From contig JAIUNK010000001.1 of NCBI GenBank assembly GCA_020161845.1, positions 124,001 to 188,000 of the forward strand: a stretch of DNA of 64,000 nt, read 5' to 3'. This document shows, piece by piece, positions 1-8,939 of the stretch (position 1 is the first letter of the stretch; every line of letters starts with the position of its first letter). The notes under the pieces were generated by a model. It saw nothing but the letters and a program-made list of their open reading frames with translations, was not told where the DNA came from and searched no databases. Both the position numbers and the translations under genes were made by a program. Source of the DNA: Actinomycetota bacterium. GTDB taxonomy: Bacteria; Actinomycetota; Actinomycetes; Actinomycetales; Dermatophilaceae.

Positions 1-1221
1 CTCGCCGCCGTCGCCCGGGGCGGTCAGCGCCACCCGCACGGAGCCCTGCAGCCGCACGGGCCCGGGCGCCTCCAACACCGCGATCTCGCCGCCGCGCAGC
101 GGCCGCCCGCCCTCCCCGAACAGCCGGTAGCGCCCGGTCCACCCCGGCGCATCCGCGACGTCGAGCGGCGGCCCCAGCAGGGCTCGGGCCGCCGGGTTGA
201 CCAGCAGCGTCCCCCCGGCGTGGTCGGTGATCAGCACCCCGTCGGCCATCGCCGAGATCACCGCGTCCAGCACGGCGCTCTGGGCGGCCGCTCGCCGCGT
301 GAACCGGTCCAGCTCCTGGTCCAGGACCGCATTGCGGTCCCGCATCAGCGCCAGGCCCATCGCGAACAGGAGGGCCGCCAGCGCCGTGACGTGCAGCGTC
401 GCCGGTCGCATCGGGTCGTCGGCGCCGGTCCAGCCGGGAAAGGCGTACGGCGCGAGCCAGACCAGCACGCCCAGCCCGGACGCCGCGAAGGCCGCCCAGC
501 GCGGCGTGAGGGTCAGGCCGATGGTCAGCGCCGGCAGCAGCGCGAGCCACATCAGCGGCATGCCGGGGTTCAGACCGGCCACCACCAGGGCGAACAGGCT
601 GGCCGGCAGCCCCAGCATCGCGACCGCCGGCTGGTCGAGGCGGACGTGCTCCCGCATCGGATGCGCCCAGGCCAGGCCGATCACCGCGCCGATGCAGACC
701 CGGGTGGTCCACCCTGCGGCGTACCAGACCAGCAGCCCCGCACTCCACGGCCACGGTTCCACCGGCCCGGCCCCGAGCATCGCGCCGACCGCGACCACGA
801 CCCCCGCCAGCAGCGTGATCAGGGCCAGCCCGACAAGCCGTCGGGGCCGGTCCGGGAACCAGTGCTGCGGACTCACCCAGCGCCGGTAGCACCACAGCAC
901 CGCGGTGATCGCGCCGAGTTCGGCGGCGCCCCAGGCGGCCGCACGAAACCAGTCGACCTCGAACAGCACCCCCAGCAGCACGAAGATGCCCCACAGCCCG
1001 GCCAGCGCCGTCAGGAAGCCGCGCCGCGACCCGATCACCGCGCCCCCGGGCCACAGCAACGACAGCAGGACGACGGTGGCGCCCGGCACCGGCCACCCCC
1101 AGGTGGCCCGGGTCTCCAGGTCGGCGGCCACGAAGCCGAGGACGGTGCAGGCGACGTACACCAGGCTCACCAGCACGGCCAGCCGCCGTGCGGACCAGCC
1201 GAACACCCGCCCCCGGTTCAC
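1..1221 (-). CDS. Membrane sensor kinase-like protein, 3' end outside window (fourth paralogue)
   Basis: Partial gene: 407 codons are visible and the reading frame is still open at the window edge. The visible part has about eight hydrophobic segments (residues 10-290) followed by a PAS-like segment beginning near AVISAMADGVLITD, the same plan as the three complete paralogues upstream. It is therefore expected to continue into a histidine-kinase region, but no H-box or ATPase motif can be seen here, so kinase activity cannot be judged. The GTG start overlaps the TGA stop of the preceding gene (GTGA), which implies translational coupling at the end of a four-gene operon. Ligand unknown. Confidence 0.85.
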   Translation of the reverse strand, partial: MNRGRVFGWSARRLAVLVSLVYVACTVLGFVAADLETRATWGWPVPGATVVLLSLLWPGGAVIGSRRGFLTALAGLWGIFVLLGVLFEVDWFRAAAWGAAELGAITAVLWCYRRWVSPQHWFPDRPRRLVGLALITLLAGVVVAVGAMLGAGPVEPWPWSAGLLVWYAAGWTTRVCIGAVIGLAWAHPMREHVRLDQPAVAMLGLPASLFALVVAGLNPGMPLMWLALLPALTIGLTLTPRWAAFAASGLGVLVWLAPYAFPGWTGADDPMRPATLHVTALAALLFAMGLALMRDRNAVLDQELDRFTRRAAAQSAVLDAVISAMADGVLITDHAGGTLLVNPAARALLGPPLDVADAPGWTGRYRLFGEGGRPLRGGEIAVLEAPGPVRLQGSVRVALTAPGDGGE

Positions 1222-3323
1222 GAGTCGACTCCGACGCCGGGCAGGGTGAACCGGAGGGTGGCTCGGCCCGGGCCGACGTCCCGGTCGAACCGGCCCCCGT
1301 GCCGCGCGACGGTCGCCCGGCACAGCGACTCCGCCAGGCTCGGGCGCCGGGCTCCCGGCACCCCCGACGCGGGCCGGGCCGGGGGCACCTCGCCGGCCTG
1401 CGCGCCGGCCGGCTCACCGGCCTGGTCGCCGGCCTGGTCCCCGGCCTGGTCGGCGGCCGCGTCGGCGCGGCCGGAGGCGACCAGGAGCACCTCGATCGAG
1501 CCGTCCTCGAGCGGTCGGCTGCTCAGCTGGACCCTCGGCCGCGGGCGCCGCGCCAACTCCTCCACGGCCACCGCGAGCGCGTTCGCGAAGAGGCCGGGGA
1601 TCAGGTGGGCGTCGACCACGACGCGGTGCGGCATCGCGACGGTCAGGTCCGCCTCGCGGTCCTCGCCCTGGTGGGCCTGGCTCAGGTCGGCGCCGACCTG
1701 CGCCAACTCCAGCACCCGGTCGGCCGGCCCGTCGCCCCGGGAGACGGCCCGCACGAGGTAGTCCTCGATCGAGGACCGCATCATCGCCACGGCTTCCTGC
1801 GCGTGGTCGATCCGGGCGCGGACGACGTCCTCGGGAGACGTCCCCGGCCCCGCCGGGCTCGCGTCGGTAGCATCCAGCGCCGCGGCGGCGTCCAGCGTCA
1901 GGTCGATCCGGCGGTCCAGCACGGTGAGCGGCCCGGTCAGGTCGCTGGCCACGGCCGTGGCGAACCACTCCAGCCGCTGAAATCTGGAGTGCTCCGCGGT
2001 GATGTCCCGCGCCAGCAGCAGGGTGTAGGCCCGCTCGTCCGTCTCGACCGGCGAGGCGGTCACCAGATAACGCCGCTCGCCACCGTCCTGGGCGCGGCGG
2101 ATCTCACCCAGCACCTGTCGGTCGTGCTCCGGCCGGACCAGGCGGTCGACCTCGCCCTGGTCGGCATGCAGGCCCTCGCGGGTCCGCAGCCCCAGCCGGT
2201 TCACCCAGTCGACCGTGACCTGGTCGGGCAGGGTGCCGTTGGCGACGGCCCGGGCGGCGTCGTTGCCCATCAGGACGCGGCCGTCTCGGTCGGTGAGCAG
2301 CACCGCGTCCGTCATCGAGGACAGGACGGCCGCCAGCATCGTCTCCTGCTCGGATTCGGCGACGGCCCGCTGCCGCGTGCCGGCCGCCAGGACGGCGGCA
2401 CGCTCCCGGTAGACGACCAGCACCACGGCGACGACGCTGATGAACCCCAGCACCAGGTCGACGATCGCCTCGGGGGCGATGAGCTGGTCCGGCGCGGGAT
2501 CGGGGTAGTCCGCGTACGGCGTGACGGCCCACCACACGGACAACACGAGCAGCGACAGCGCACAGGTCCGCAGCCGCATCAGCGATCCGGCAATCACGGC
2601 GGGCACGACGAAGACCCAGTCCACCGGGTACGTCGGGACCAGGTCGGGCACCTGGGTGCAGGCGACGGCCAGCAGCGCCAGGACCGGCCACCACGCCAGC
2701 CGCACCGAGGGCAGCACCTCGACGGGCCGCCGGAAGCACAGCGGCAACACCCCCAGCGCCGTCACGACGTACACCGAGAACTGCCAGCAGGCGTTCCACA
2801 GATCGAGGCGCGCGTCGCCGGTGCCGCCCGGCGGCGTCGGCGGGAAGGCGCCGAGCAGCAACCCCCCGAAGGCGGCCCCCGCGGCAGCCAGCGTGATCGC
2901 CATGACGTCGCCGATCCGCTCCGGGACCCACGGCCGGTCCGGTCGCGGCGCGCGATAGAGCCCGACCAGCAGGGCGGCGCTGGCCGCATTGGCCGCGCCG
3001 AGGACCGTCAGGTCCGGCACCGAGCCCGCGCCGACCAGCCGGGCCCCGACGACGAAGGCCGCCACGATCCCCGCCGAGGTGCCGAGCGCCCGCCACCCCA
3101 CGCCGACCCCCGTGCGTCCCCAGGGCAGCTCGTGCGCGACCACGAGGCCGACCAGGAGCACCCCGGGCAGGATCCAATAGTCCAGCAGCTGGGTCGTGGC
3201 GTCCCGGGAGGCGAAGCCGACCGGCCCGCAGATCACCCCGGCGACCAGCAGGGCGGCATAGGCCCACCAGCCGCCGTGCCCGCGCACGATGAACCGGGCG
3301 GGCTGCGCCGCGCCTGCCTCCAT
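1218..3323 (-). CDS. Degenerate membrane sensor histidine kinase (probable pseudokinase)
   Basis: A 701-residue paralogue of its neighbours: eight or so N-terminal membrane segments (about 20-330), a PAS-like domain containing MTDAVLLTDRDGRVLMGND, then a kinase-like region. The catalytic residues are lost. The H-box reads VASDLTGPL with Ser460 where the next paralogue has His (VAHDLKGPL). The N-box reads NALAVAVEEL and lacks the Mg-binding Asn. The DxGxG box is replaced by ASGRAD, followed by a repeat-like insert of AGDQAGDQAG type, and there is no GLGL motif. It should neither autophosphorylate nor bind ATP normally. I infer a regulatory partner for an active paralogue. ATG was chosen because GGGAGG lies 6 nt upstream; a longer upstream frame overlaps the neighbour and is unlikely. 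Confidence 0.85.
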   Translation of the reverse strand: MEAGAAQPARFIVRGHGGWWAYAALLVAGVICGPVGFASRDATTQLLDYWILPGVLLVGLVVAHELPWGRTGVGVGWRALGTSAGIVAAFVVGARLVGAGSVPDLTVLGAANAASAALLVGLYRAPRPDRPWVPERIGDVMAITLAAAGAAFGGLLLGAFPPTPPGGTGDARLDLWNACWQFSVYVVTALGVLPLCFRRPVEVLPSVRLAWWPVLALLAVACTQVPDLVPTYPVDWVFVVPAVIAGSLMRLRTCALSLLVLSVWWAVTPYADYPDPAPDQLIAPEAIVDLVLGFISVVAVVLVVYRERAAVLAAGTRQRAVAESEQETMLAAVLSSMTDAVLLTDRDGRVLMGNDAARAVANGTLPDQVTVDWVNRLGLRTREGLHADQGEVDRLVRPEHDRQVLGEIRRAQDGGERRYLVTASPVETDERAYTLLLARDITAEHSRFQRLEWFATAVASDLTGPLTVLDRRIDLTLDAAAALDATDASPAGPGTSPEDVVRARIDHAQEAVAMMRSSIEDYLVRAVSRGDGPADRVLELAQVGADLSQAHQGEDREADLTVAMPHRVVVDAHLIPGLFANALAVAVEELARRPRPRVQLSSRPLEDGSIEVLLVASGRADAAADQAGDQAGDQAGEPAGAQAGEVPPARPASGVPGARRPSLAESLCRATVARHGGRFDRDVGPGRATLRFTLPGVGVDS

Positions 3324-3394
3324 CGCCCACCTCCCGGTTCGGCGGCGGAACCAACCTAACCCTCCTCGACGACCCGTCCCGAGCCCGATCTGGG

Positions 3395-5434
3395 TCACCG
3401 GACCAGCGTGCCGCCCTGCGGGAGGGTGAACTCGATGGTCGCGCCGCCCCAGGAGTTGCGGTAGGCCCGGATCGCTCCTCGGTGCCGCCGGACGATGGAT
3501 CGACACAGCGCCAGGCCGAGACCGGTGCCCTCGCCGGTCGCCGAACCCTGGGCCGTCCGGGCGAACTTGTCGAAGATCGTCTCGGCGTCGGCGTCGTCGA
3601 TGCCGATGCCCCGGTCGGCGACCAGCACTCGGCTCCAGCCGGGGCGGTCGTGCGGCTCCACCGACACCCGGATCCACGGTTCGGTCCCCGGCCGGGCGTA
3701 TTTCACGGCGTTGCCGATCAGGTTGCCCATCAGCCGTCGCACCAGCGTGGGGTCGGCCCGCACCGTCTCGTCGACGGCCACGTCGACGACGGCACCGCGG
3801 GACTCATAGACGCTGGCCACCTCGCGGACCACGTCGCCGAGGTCGACGTCCCGAGGCCGGATGATCCCCGCGCGGGTCGTGGTGTAGGCCAGGCAGTCCT
3901 CGATGATCGCGGCCATCCGCAGGCTCGCCTGCCGGGCCCGGTGCAGCGCGTGCCGGCCGGCGTCGATGTCGGCCTGGGCCTCGCTGTCCGCGGTGTCCAT
4001 CCAGAGCGCCACCGCCGTCAGCGGCCCCTTCAGATCGTGGGCGACGTCCCCGGCGAAGGACTCCAACTCGCGGTGCCGCATGTGGTCCGCCGTGCTGTCC
4101 GAGATCACCACCAGCGACATCTCTTCGGCGCCGCTGAGCGCGCGTGCCGACACCGTGAAGAAGCGCTCGACGCCGTCCGGGTCGGCGCTGCACACGGTCA
4201 GGTGCACGGGCTGGTCCGGAGCCGGCCGCGCGATCCGGAGCAACGTCTGCGGGGACAGCGGGGTGCCGTCCTGCTCGCGCACGGCGTACTCCTGCAGCCA
4301 GTCCGTATCCGGGGTGCCCATCGGGGCGACCCCGCCGAGCATGGCGCGGGCCGCCGGATTGGACAGCGCCACTCCGCCGGCGCCGATCAGCAGCACCCCG
4401 TCGTCCATCGCGGTGAGGACGGCGTCGGCGAGCGCGCCGTGCTCGCTCTCGGCCCGGGCCGCGGCGACCACGGCGCTCTCCAGCCGGGCCAGCTCCTCGC
4501 GCCGGGCGCTGGCCGCCAGGACCAGCCCCGCGCAGGCCACCAGCAGGAGGGCCTGCAGGGCGTTGTACGCCGAGGGCTCGAACCCGTCGTCCCGGCCGAC
4601 CTTCAGGACGGTGAGCACCATCGTCGCCGTGGGCAGCGACAGGGCCGCCAGCACCGCGGCCCGCGGGGGCAGTGCCAGACCGATCCAGACGGCCGGCACC
4701 AGGATCAGCCACTCCAGCGGGTAGTCGGGATACAGGGCCGGGATGACCAGGCACAGCGGGCCGATGATCAGGCCGATGGGGAGGGTTTCGACGAGCTCCA
4801 CCCGGCTGTAGCGGCGCAGCGGGTGCATCAACACGAAGTTGACCAGCAGCGGATAGACCAGGGTCACATAGCTGACGGACCACCACCAGCAGTTCAGCAG
4901 CAGGTCGTCGGCCCCGCCGAGCTCGATCATGGCGCCCCCACCGAGCAGCCCCAGCGCCGTCGTGTGCGCGGCGCCGAGCAGCATCAGGTCGCGCACCTGC
5001 CGGCCGGACACGGGGAACCACTCGAGGTCGGGTGTGCCGCGGCGGTAGACGACCAGGAACGCCCATGCGAGGGAGACGAACACGACGGCGTCGTGCAGGG
5101 CCTTGGCGGGCGGTCCCCCGATCGCCGCCGTGAGCAGCACATGCCAGAGGATCAGCAGCGCGCTGGTGACGCCGAGACGGCGGGTATCGGCCGCGACCCA
5201 CTGCTGCCGCCGCGGCCAGACCAGCGACAACACGCTGATCGCCTGGGCCGGGGTGATATCGAAGCGGCCGACCCCGGACGTCGTACCGACGGCGAGCGGG
5301 GTGAGGATCGTTGCGACCGAGAAGAGCACGACGGCCAACCCCAGCATCGCGGCCCGGCTCGCCCCCCATGCGCGGCGGGCGGGGGGTTCGGGCTCGGCGC
5401 TCGCGACGATCGCCGAGTTCAGCGGGCGGCTCAC
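3395..5434 (-). CDS. Membrane sensor histidine kinase, all motifs intact
   Basis: A 679-residue kinase with N-terminal membrane segments (about 25-340), a PAS-like domain (TAMDDGVLLIGAGGVALSNP) and a complete kinase core. His466 lies in VAHDLKGPLTAV, the N-box is NLIGNAVKYA, the G1 box is VADRGIGI, the F-box is FDKFAR and the G2 box is GTGLGLAL. It is the only one of the three complete paralogues in the cluster with every catalytic motif. The signal sensed is unknown; the membrane part has no obvious extracytoplasmic sensor domain. The GTG start overlaps the upstream stop by four bases, so its translation is coupled to the first gene. No response regulator is adjacent, so its output partner must be encoded elsewhere. 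Confidence 0.9.
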   Translation of the reverse strand: MSRPLNSAIVASAEPEPPARRAWGASRAAMLGLAVVLFSVATILTPLAVGTTSGVGRFDITPAQAISVLSLVWPRRQQWVAADTRRLGVTSALLILWHVLLTAAIGGPPAKALHDAVVFVSLAWAFLVVYRRGTPDLEWFPVSGRQVRDLMLLGAAHTTALGLLGGGAMIELGGADDLLLNCWWWSVSYVTLVYPLLVNFVLMHPLRRYSRVELVETLPIGLIIGPLCLVIPALYPDYPLEWLILVPAVWIGLALPPRAAVLAALSLPTATMVLTVLKVGRDDGFEPSAYNALQALLLVACAGLVLAASARREELARLESAVVAAARAESEHGALADAVLTAMDDGVLLIGAGGVALSNPAARAMLGGVAPMGTPDTDWLQEYAVREQDGTPLSPQTLLRIARPAPDQPVHLTVCSADPDGVERFFTVSARALSGAEEMSLVVISDSTADHMRHRELESFAGDVAHDLKGPLTAVALWMDTADSEAQADIDAGRHALHRARQASLRMAAIIEDCLAYTTTRAGIIRPRDVDLGDVVREVASVYESRGAVVDVAVDETVRADPTLVRRLMGNLIGNAVKYARPGTEPWIRVSVEPHDRPGWSRVLVADRGIGIDDADAETIFDKFARTAQGSATGEGTGLGLALCRSIVRRHRGAIRAYRNSWGGATIEFTLPQGGTLVR

Positions 5435-7530
5435 GCCGACTCCACCCGTTGGGCCAGCGGCAGCGTGACCCGGAAGGTCGCTCCGCCCCACTCGTTGCTT
5501 TCGGCGGTCAGCTGCCCGCCGTGCCGGGCGACGATCGCGTTGACCACGTTCAGGCCCAGGCCTGGGTCGGCGTACGGCGGGACCGGCGCTCGGCGTACCC
5601 CGTCTTCGCCCGCACCCGCACCCTCGTTGTCGCCGGCCCCCTCGCCCGCGCCCTCTTGGGCCGACCACGGCAACCCGGCGCCCCGGTCGCTGACCGCGAC
5701 CTCGGCCCAGCCGGGCGCCTCGTCGGCGCTGCGGACCAACACGTACGCCAGGTGCCCGGGTCGATGGTTCTTGACGCCGGCACCGATGAGATTCGCGAAC
5801 AGCTGCCGCGTCAGGGCCGCATCGGCATGCACCACGTGCTCGACGTCGACGTCGAAGACGGCGCTGCCGCCGGCCTCGTACGCCGTGCAGATCTCGCGTA
5901 CCACCTGGGCCAGCGCGACGTCGGTGGGGGTGAGCACTCCGCCCCGGCCGACCGCCTGCGCCAGGTAGTCGTCGATCAAGGCCCGCATCGAGGCGATCGC
6001 CACCTGGGCCTGGTCCATGGCATAGCGCCCCGCGGCCGCGTCGTCGACGGCCAGTTCACAGTCCGCGGTGTCCATCCAGGTGCCCAGCGTGACCAGCGGC
6101 CGGTTCAGCTCGTGGGCGACCTTGCCGGCGAAGTCCTCCAGCTCCCGCTCCTGGGCGTGCGCGGCGGTCACGTCGCGGAAGAACCACAACGTGAAGCTGT
6201 CCTGCCCGACCAGGATGTCCCGCGTCGTGACGCCGAGCCGGCGTTCCCCGGCCGGGCCGCCGGGGACGACCAGACCGCTGCGGCTGAGTCCCCCGGGGCG
6301 GGGGCGCAGCAGCCGAGCGAACTCGCGGGCCCCCAGCATCCGGTCGACGTCGGCGGCCTGCAGGTGCACCTGCCGAGCCCAGTCCATCGTCACCACGGTC
6401 GGGGGGAGTTGGCCGAGCAGATAGGTGATCGCCCCATTGCTGAGCAGCACCCGACCCTGCTGGTCGGTGAGGAGCAGGCCGTCCGACATCGAGCCCAGCA
6501 CCGTGTCGCGGACCTCGCGGTGCCGTCCGACCGAGGCGGCGTGCGCCCGCAGGCTCGCCACCAGGCTCGCCCCCTGCTCCCGGAACGACACGATGAGCAG
6601 GGTGATGTCCGACAGGAAGGCCACGTACGCGTCCAACGGCGCGGCGGGGTTCAACACCCCGAGCAGCGCGGGCGCGGTGTAGTCGGGATAGGGCGAGGCC
6701 ATCGAGATGACCCCGAGGGCCAGCACAGCCAGACCCGCCGAACGCCGCCGCATGACCGCACCCGCGACCACCGCCGGGATCGCGACCAGCCAGGTCAGGG
6801 GAAGCTTCGGCCAGGCGTACGGCGCCAGCACGCACACCACCATGAGCACGGCGTAGGGCGGCCACCAGCGGGCGCGCAGCGGTTTGAGCACCTGTTCCGG
6901 CGCCGCGAAGAACACCGGCGCCACACAGTTGACCGCCGTCGTCAACACGGCGATCTGCCGCAACAGCGACCACAGGTGCCGTTCCACGGGGATCCCGCCC
7001 CACGGGGTCACCTGCGGAAACCCGCCGAGGAGCTGGGTGACCAGCGGCGCGATCGCGCACGCCGTCCACAACCAGAGGAATTCGCGCAGGTCCCGGGGCA
7101 GCCACGAGCGGGTCGGGTTGTGCCGGTAGATCCGCACGCCGACGACCGAGCCGATGGCGTTCGCGACGCCCATCCACAGCAGCGTCCCGAGATGCTGACC
7201 GGCCAGCAGCCCGCCGAGGAGGTACAGGCCGGCGAGCGCACCCAGGGCCCGCCACAGCTGGCCGCGGGACCGGGTCGGATGGTCGAAGGCGGCCAGCGTG
7301 AGCACGATCGCCGCCTGCAGCATCCAGGTCGCCGAGAGATAGGACGGCTCACCGACGTGCGCGAAGGCCAGATAGGTGCCGAGCAGGCAGCTGAACACAT
7401 ACGTGGCGAGGACGCCCCGCATCGGCACGGTGGGCCGCGCGGAGGGGAGCGGCGTCTGCCGGTACGTCGTGGGCTCGCGCGTGGTCCATCGGGCGGTCCG
7501 GCGCAGCGCCGCCGCCATCGAGTCCGTCAC
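5431..7530 (-). CDS. Membrane sensor histidine kinase with altered ATP site, first gene of kinase operon
   Basis: A 699-residue protein with membrane segments (about 40-360), a PAS-like region (GSMSDGLLLTDQQGRVLLSN) and a kinase region. The phosphoacceptor His473 is present (VAHELNRPL). The N-box reads NLIGAGVKN, with Ala where the Mg-coordinating Asn is expected. The G1 box VSDRGAGL and a GLGL motif remain, but the ATP lid carries a Gly/Glu/Ala-rich insert and no F-box is seen. It may accept phosphate yet be a poor ATPase. GTG start chosen because GGAGG lies nine bases upstream. The SMP-30-like gene is divergent across a 170-bp gap that probably holds the operon promoter. Confidence 0.85.
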   Translation of the reverse strand: MTDSMAAALRRTARWTTREPTTYRQTPLPSARPTVPMRGVLATYVFSCLLGTYLAFAHVGEPSYLSATWMLQAAIVLTLAAFDHPTRSRGQLWRALGALAGLYLLGGLLAGQHLGTLLWMGVANAIGSVVGVRIYRHNPTRSWLPRDLREFLWLWTACAIAPLVTQLLGGFPQVTPWGGIPVERHLWSLLRQIAVLTTAVNCVAPVFFAAPEQVLKPLRARWWPPYAVLMVVCVLAPYAWPKLPLTWLVAIPAVVAGAVMRRRSAGLAVLALGVISMASPYPDYTAPALLGVLNPAAPLDAYVAFLSDITLLIVSFREQGASLVASLRAHAASVGRHREVRDTVLGSMSDGLLLTDQQGRVLLSNGAITYLLGQLPPTVVTMDWARQVHLQAADVDRMLGAREFARLLRPRPGGLSRSGLVVPGGPAGERRLGVTTRDILVGQDSFTLWFFRDVTAAHAQERELEDFAGKVAHELNRPLVTLGTWMDTADCELAVDDAAAGRYAMDQAQVAIASMRALIDDYLAQAVGRGGVLTPTDVALAQVVREICTAYEAGGSAVFDVDVEHVVHADAALTRQLFANLIGAGVKNHRPGHLAYVLVRSADEAPGWAEVAVSDRGAGLPWSAQEGAGEGAGDNEGAGAGEDGVRRAPVPPYADPGLGLNVVNAIVARHGGQLTAESNEWGGATFRVTLPLAQRVESA

Positions 7531-7700
7531 CTCGCCCCACCTCCCCCGTGGTTCCCACATCGGCCGCGGGCAACCCGCACTGAGCCTGAACCGACCGAAT
7601 TGGACGATCGTTCGCCCTGGGCGCCACAGCGCGCGCCCGCCCCGTAGCGTGATCCGGGACAGCAGCACGAGACGTCCCGGTCCGCGCGGCCGGCGAAAGG

Positions 7701-8582
7701 ATGAGCATGCACGCCGAACGCATCACCGACGTGGTCGCCTACCACATGGAAGGCCCCTGCTGGTGGCCCGGCTGGGACGGCCTGCGCTTCGTGGACATGC
7801 TCGCCGGGGAGATCCTGTCCATGTCCGGCGAGGGTCACCTGAGCCGGCGGAAGTTGGGCCGGATCGCGGCCGTGGTCCGCCCGCGGGCGGGCGCCGGCGG
7901 CAATGGCGCCGGCGGCAGTGGCGCCGGCATGGTGGTGGCCACGGAGCGCGGCGTCACCCTCGTCGACGCCGACGACACGGTGACGCCGTTGCCGGACCTG
8001 TGGGACGACGACTCGATCCGGATGAACGAGGGGGGCGTCGCGCCCGACGGCAGCCTGTACCTCGGGCAGATGTCCTACGCCAAGACCGAGGGCGCCGCCG
8101 CGATGTTCCGAATGGACGCCGAGCGCCGCACGACCCGCGTCCTGACGGGCTTGACGATCAGCAACGGCCTGGACTGGAGCCCGGACGGCACCCTGGCCTA
8201 TTACAACGACACCGCGACCGGTCGGGTCGACGTCTTCGACTGGACGGCCCAGGACGGTCTGGTCAACCGCCGACCGTTCGTCGCGCTGCCCGACGCGGGC
8301 CGCCCCGACGGGCTGACGGTCGACGCGCAGGGCGGGGTCTGGGTCGCCGTGGTCAACCGCGGGCGGGTCGAGCACTACGCCTCGGACGGCACCCTGGCCG
8401 ATGTCGTCGAGGTGCCGGCGACCAGGGTCACGGCCTGCACCTTCGGCGGGCCGGACCTGGCGGACCTGTTCATCACGACCTCCCGGGAGAATCTCGCCGA
8501 GGGCCAGGACCCGCAGGCCGGGTCCCTGTTCCGGGCCACCCCGGGGGTGCGGGGCAAACTGCCGCACGCCTTCGCGGGTTGA
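7701..8582 (+). CDS. SMP-30/gluconolactonase/LRE family protein
   Basis: A 293-residue six-bladed beta-propeller hydrolase of the SMP-30/regucalcin family, members of which open sugar lactones in a metal-dependent reaction. Family metal ligands are visible: Glu17 in HMEGPCWW, the Asn of ISNGLDWSPDG and the Asp of PDGLTVDAQGGVW. Length fits the family. GAAAGG precedes the ATG; a second ATG two codons later is possible. A short Gly/Ala stretch (GAGGNGAGGSGAG) in an early loop is likely a repeat expansion. It is divergent from the kinase operon and converges on a small gene 12 bp downstream. The substrate cannot be told from sequence. Confidence 0.9.
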   Translation: MSMHAERITDVVAYHMEGPCWWPGWDGLRFVDMLAGEILSMSGEGHLSRRKLGRIAAVVRPRAGAGGNGAGGSGAGMVVATERGVTLVDADDTVTPLPDLWDDDSIRMNEGGVAPDGSLYLGQMSYAKTEGAAAMFRMDAERRTTRVLTGLTISNGLDWSPDGTLAYYNDTATGRVDVFDWTAQDGLVNRRPFVALPDAGRPDGLTVDAQGGVWVAVVNRGRVEHYASDGTLADVVEVPATRVTACTFGGPDLADLFITTSRENLAEGQDPQAGSLFRATPGVRGKLPHAFAG

Positions 8583-8594
8583 GGCCTCGAGCGC

Positions 8595-8798
8595 TCACAG
8601 CGACAGGATCTCGGCTTCCAGCCGGGCCAGCCCACGCAGGGCCATGGCGAGTTCGCCCGCCTCGTCGGCGTAGTCCAGGTCGGTCCAGATCCCGCCCTGC
8701 TGCTGATCGTCATCGGTGTCGGCGACCGCCGCGAGCCACCGGGCGCGAGCCGGTGGCCGCGTCATCACCTCCGCAACGCATGCCGGTGCCATAGCCAT
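8595..8798 (-). CDS. Small conserved-looking hypothetical protein
   Basis: A 67-residue soluble protein, not recognised. GGGGGAG sits five bases before the ATG, and the frame keeps high-GC third positions, so it is probably translated. The C-terminal half (DLDYADEAGELAMALRGLAR) looks like an amphipathic helix. The N-terminal half contains a short acidic stretch and a QQQ. No motif points to a function. It converges on the SMP-30-like gene. A longer upstream start exists, but only this ATG has a good ribosome-binding site. Confidence 0.6.
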   Translation of the reverse strand: MAMAPACVAEVMTRPPARARWLAAVADTDDDQQQGGIWTDLDYADEAGELAMALRGLARLEAEILSL

Positions 8799-8939
8799 GT
8801 TCTCCCCCGAGATATGGTGTCGCCCGCCTTCTACGCCGGGCGCTACGAGTGTTGTTTCGGCTGGTCGGCGGCCTGTCTGAGCAAAACTGGTCGAGTGTCT
8901 AACTGGCCCGTAACCAGCCGTGTCCAATAGGCCTGCGGC

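Noticed and set aside
220-1761. Long plus-strand open frame over the first kinases
   Set aside because: Arg/Gln/Pro-rich antisense translation typical of high-GC shadows; the opposite strand encodes a clear kinase paralogue.
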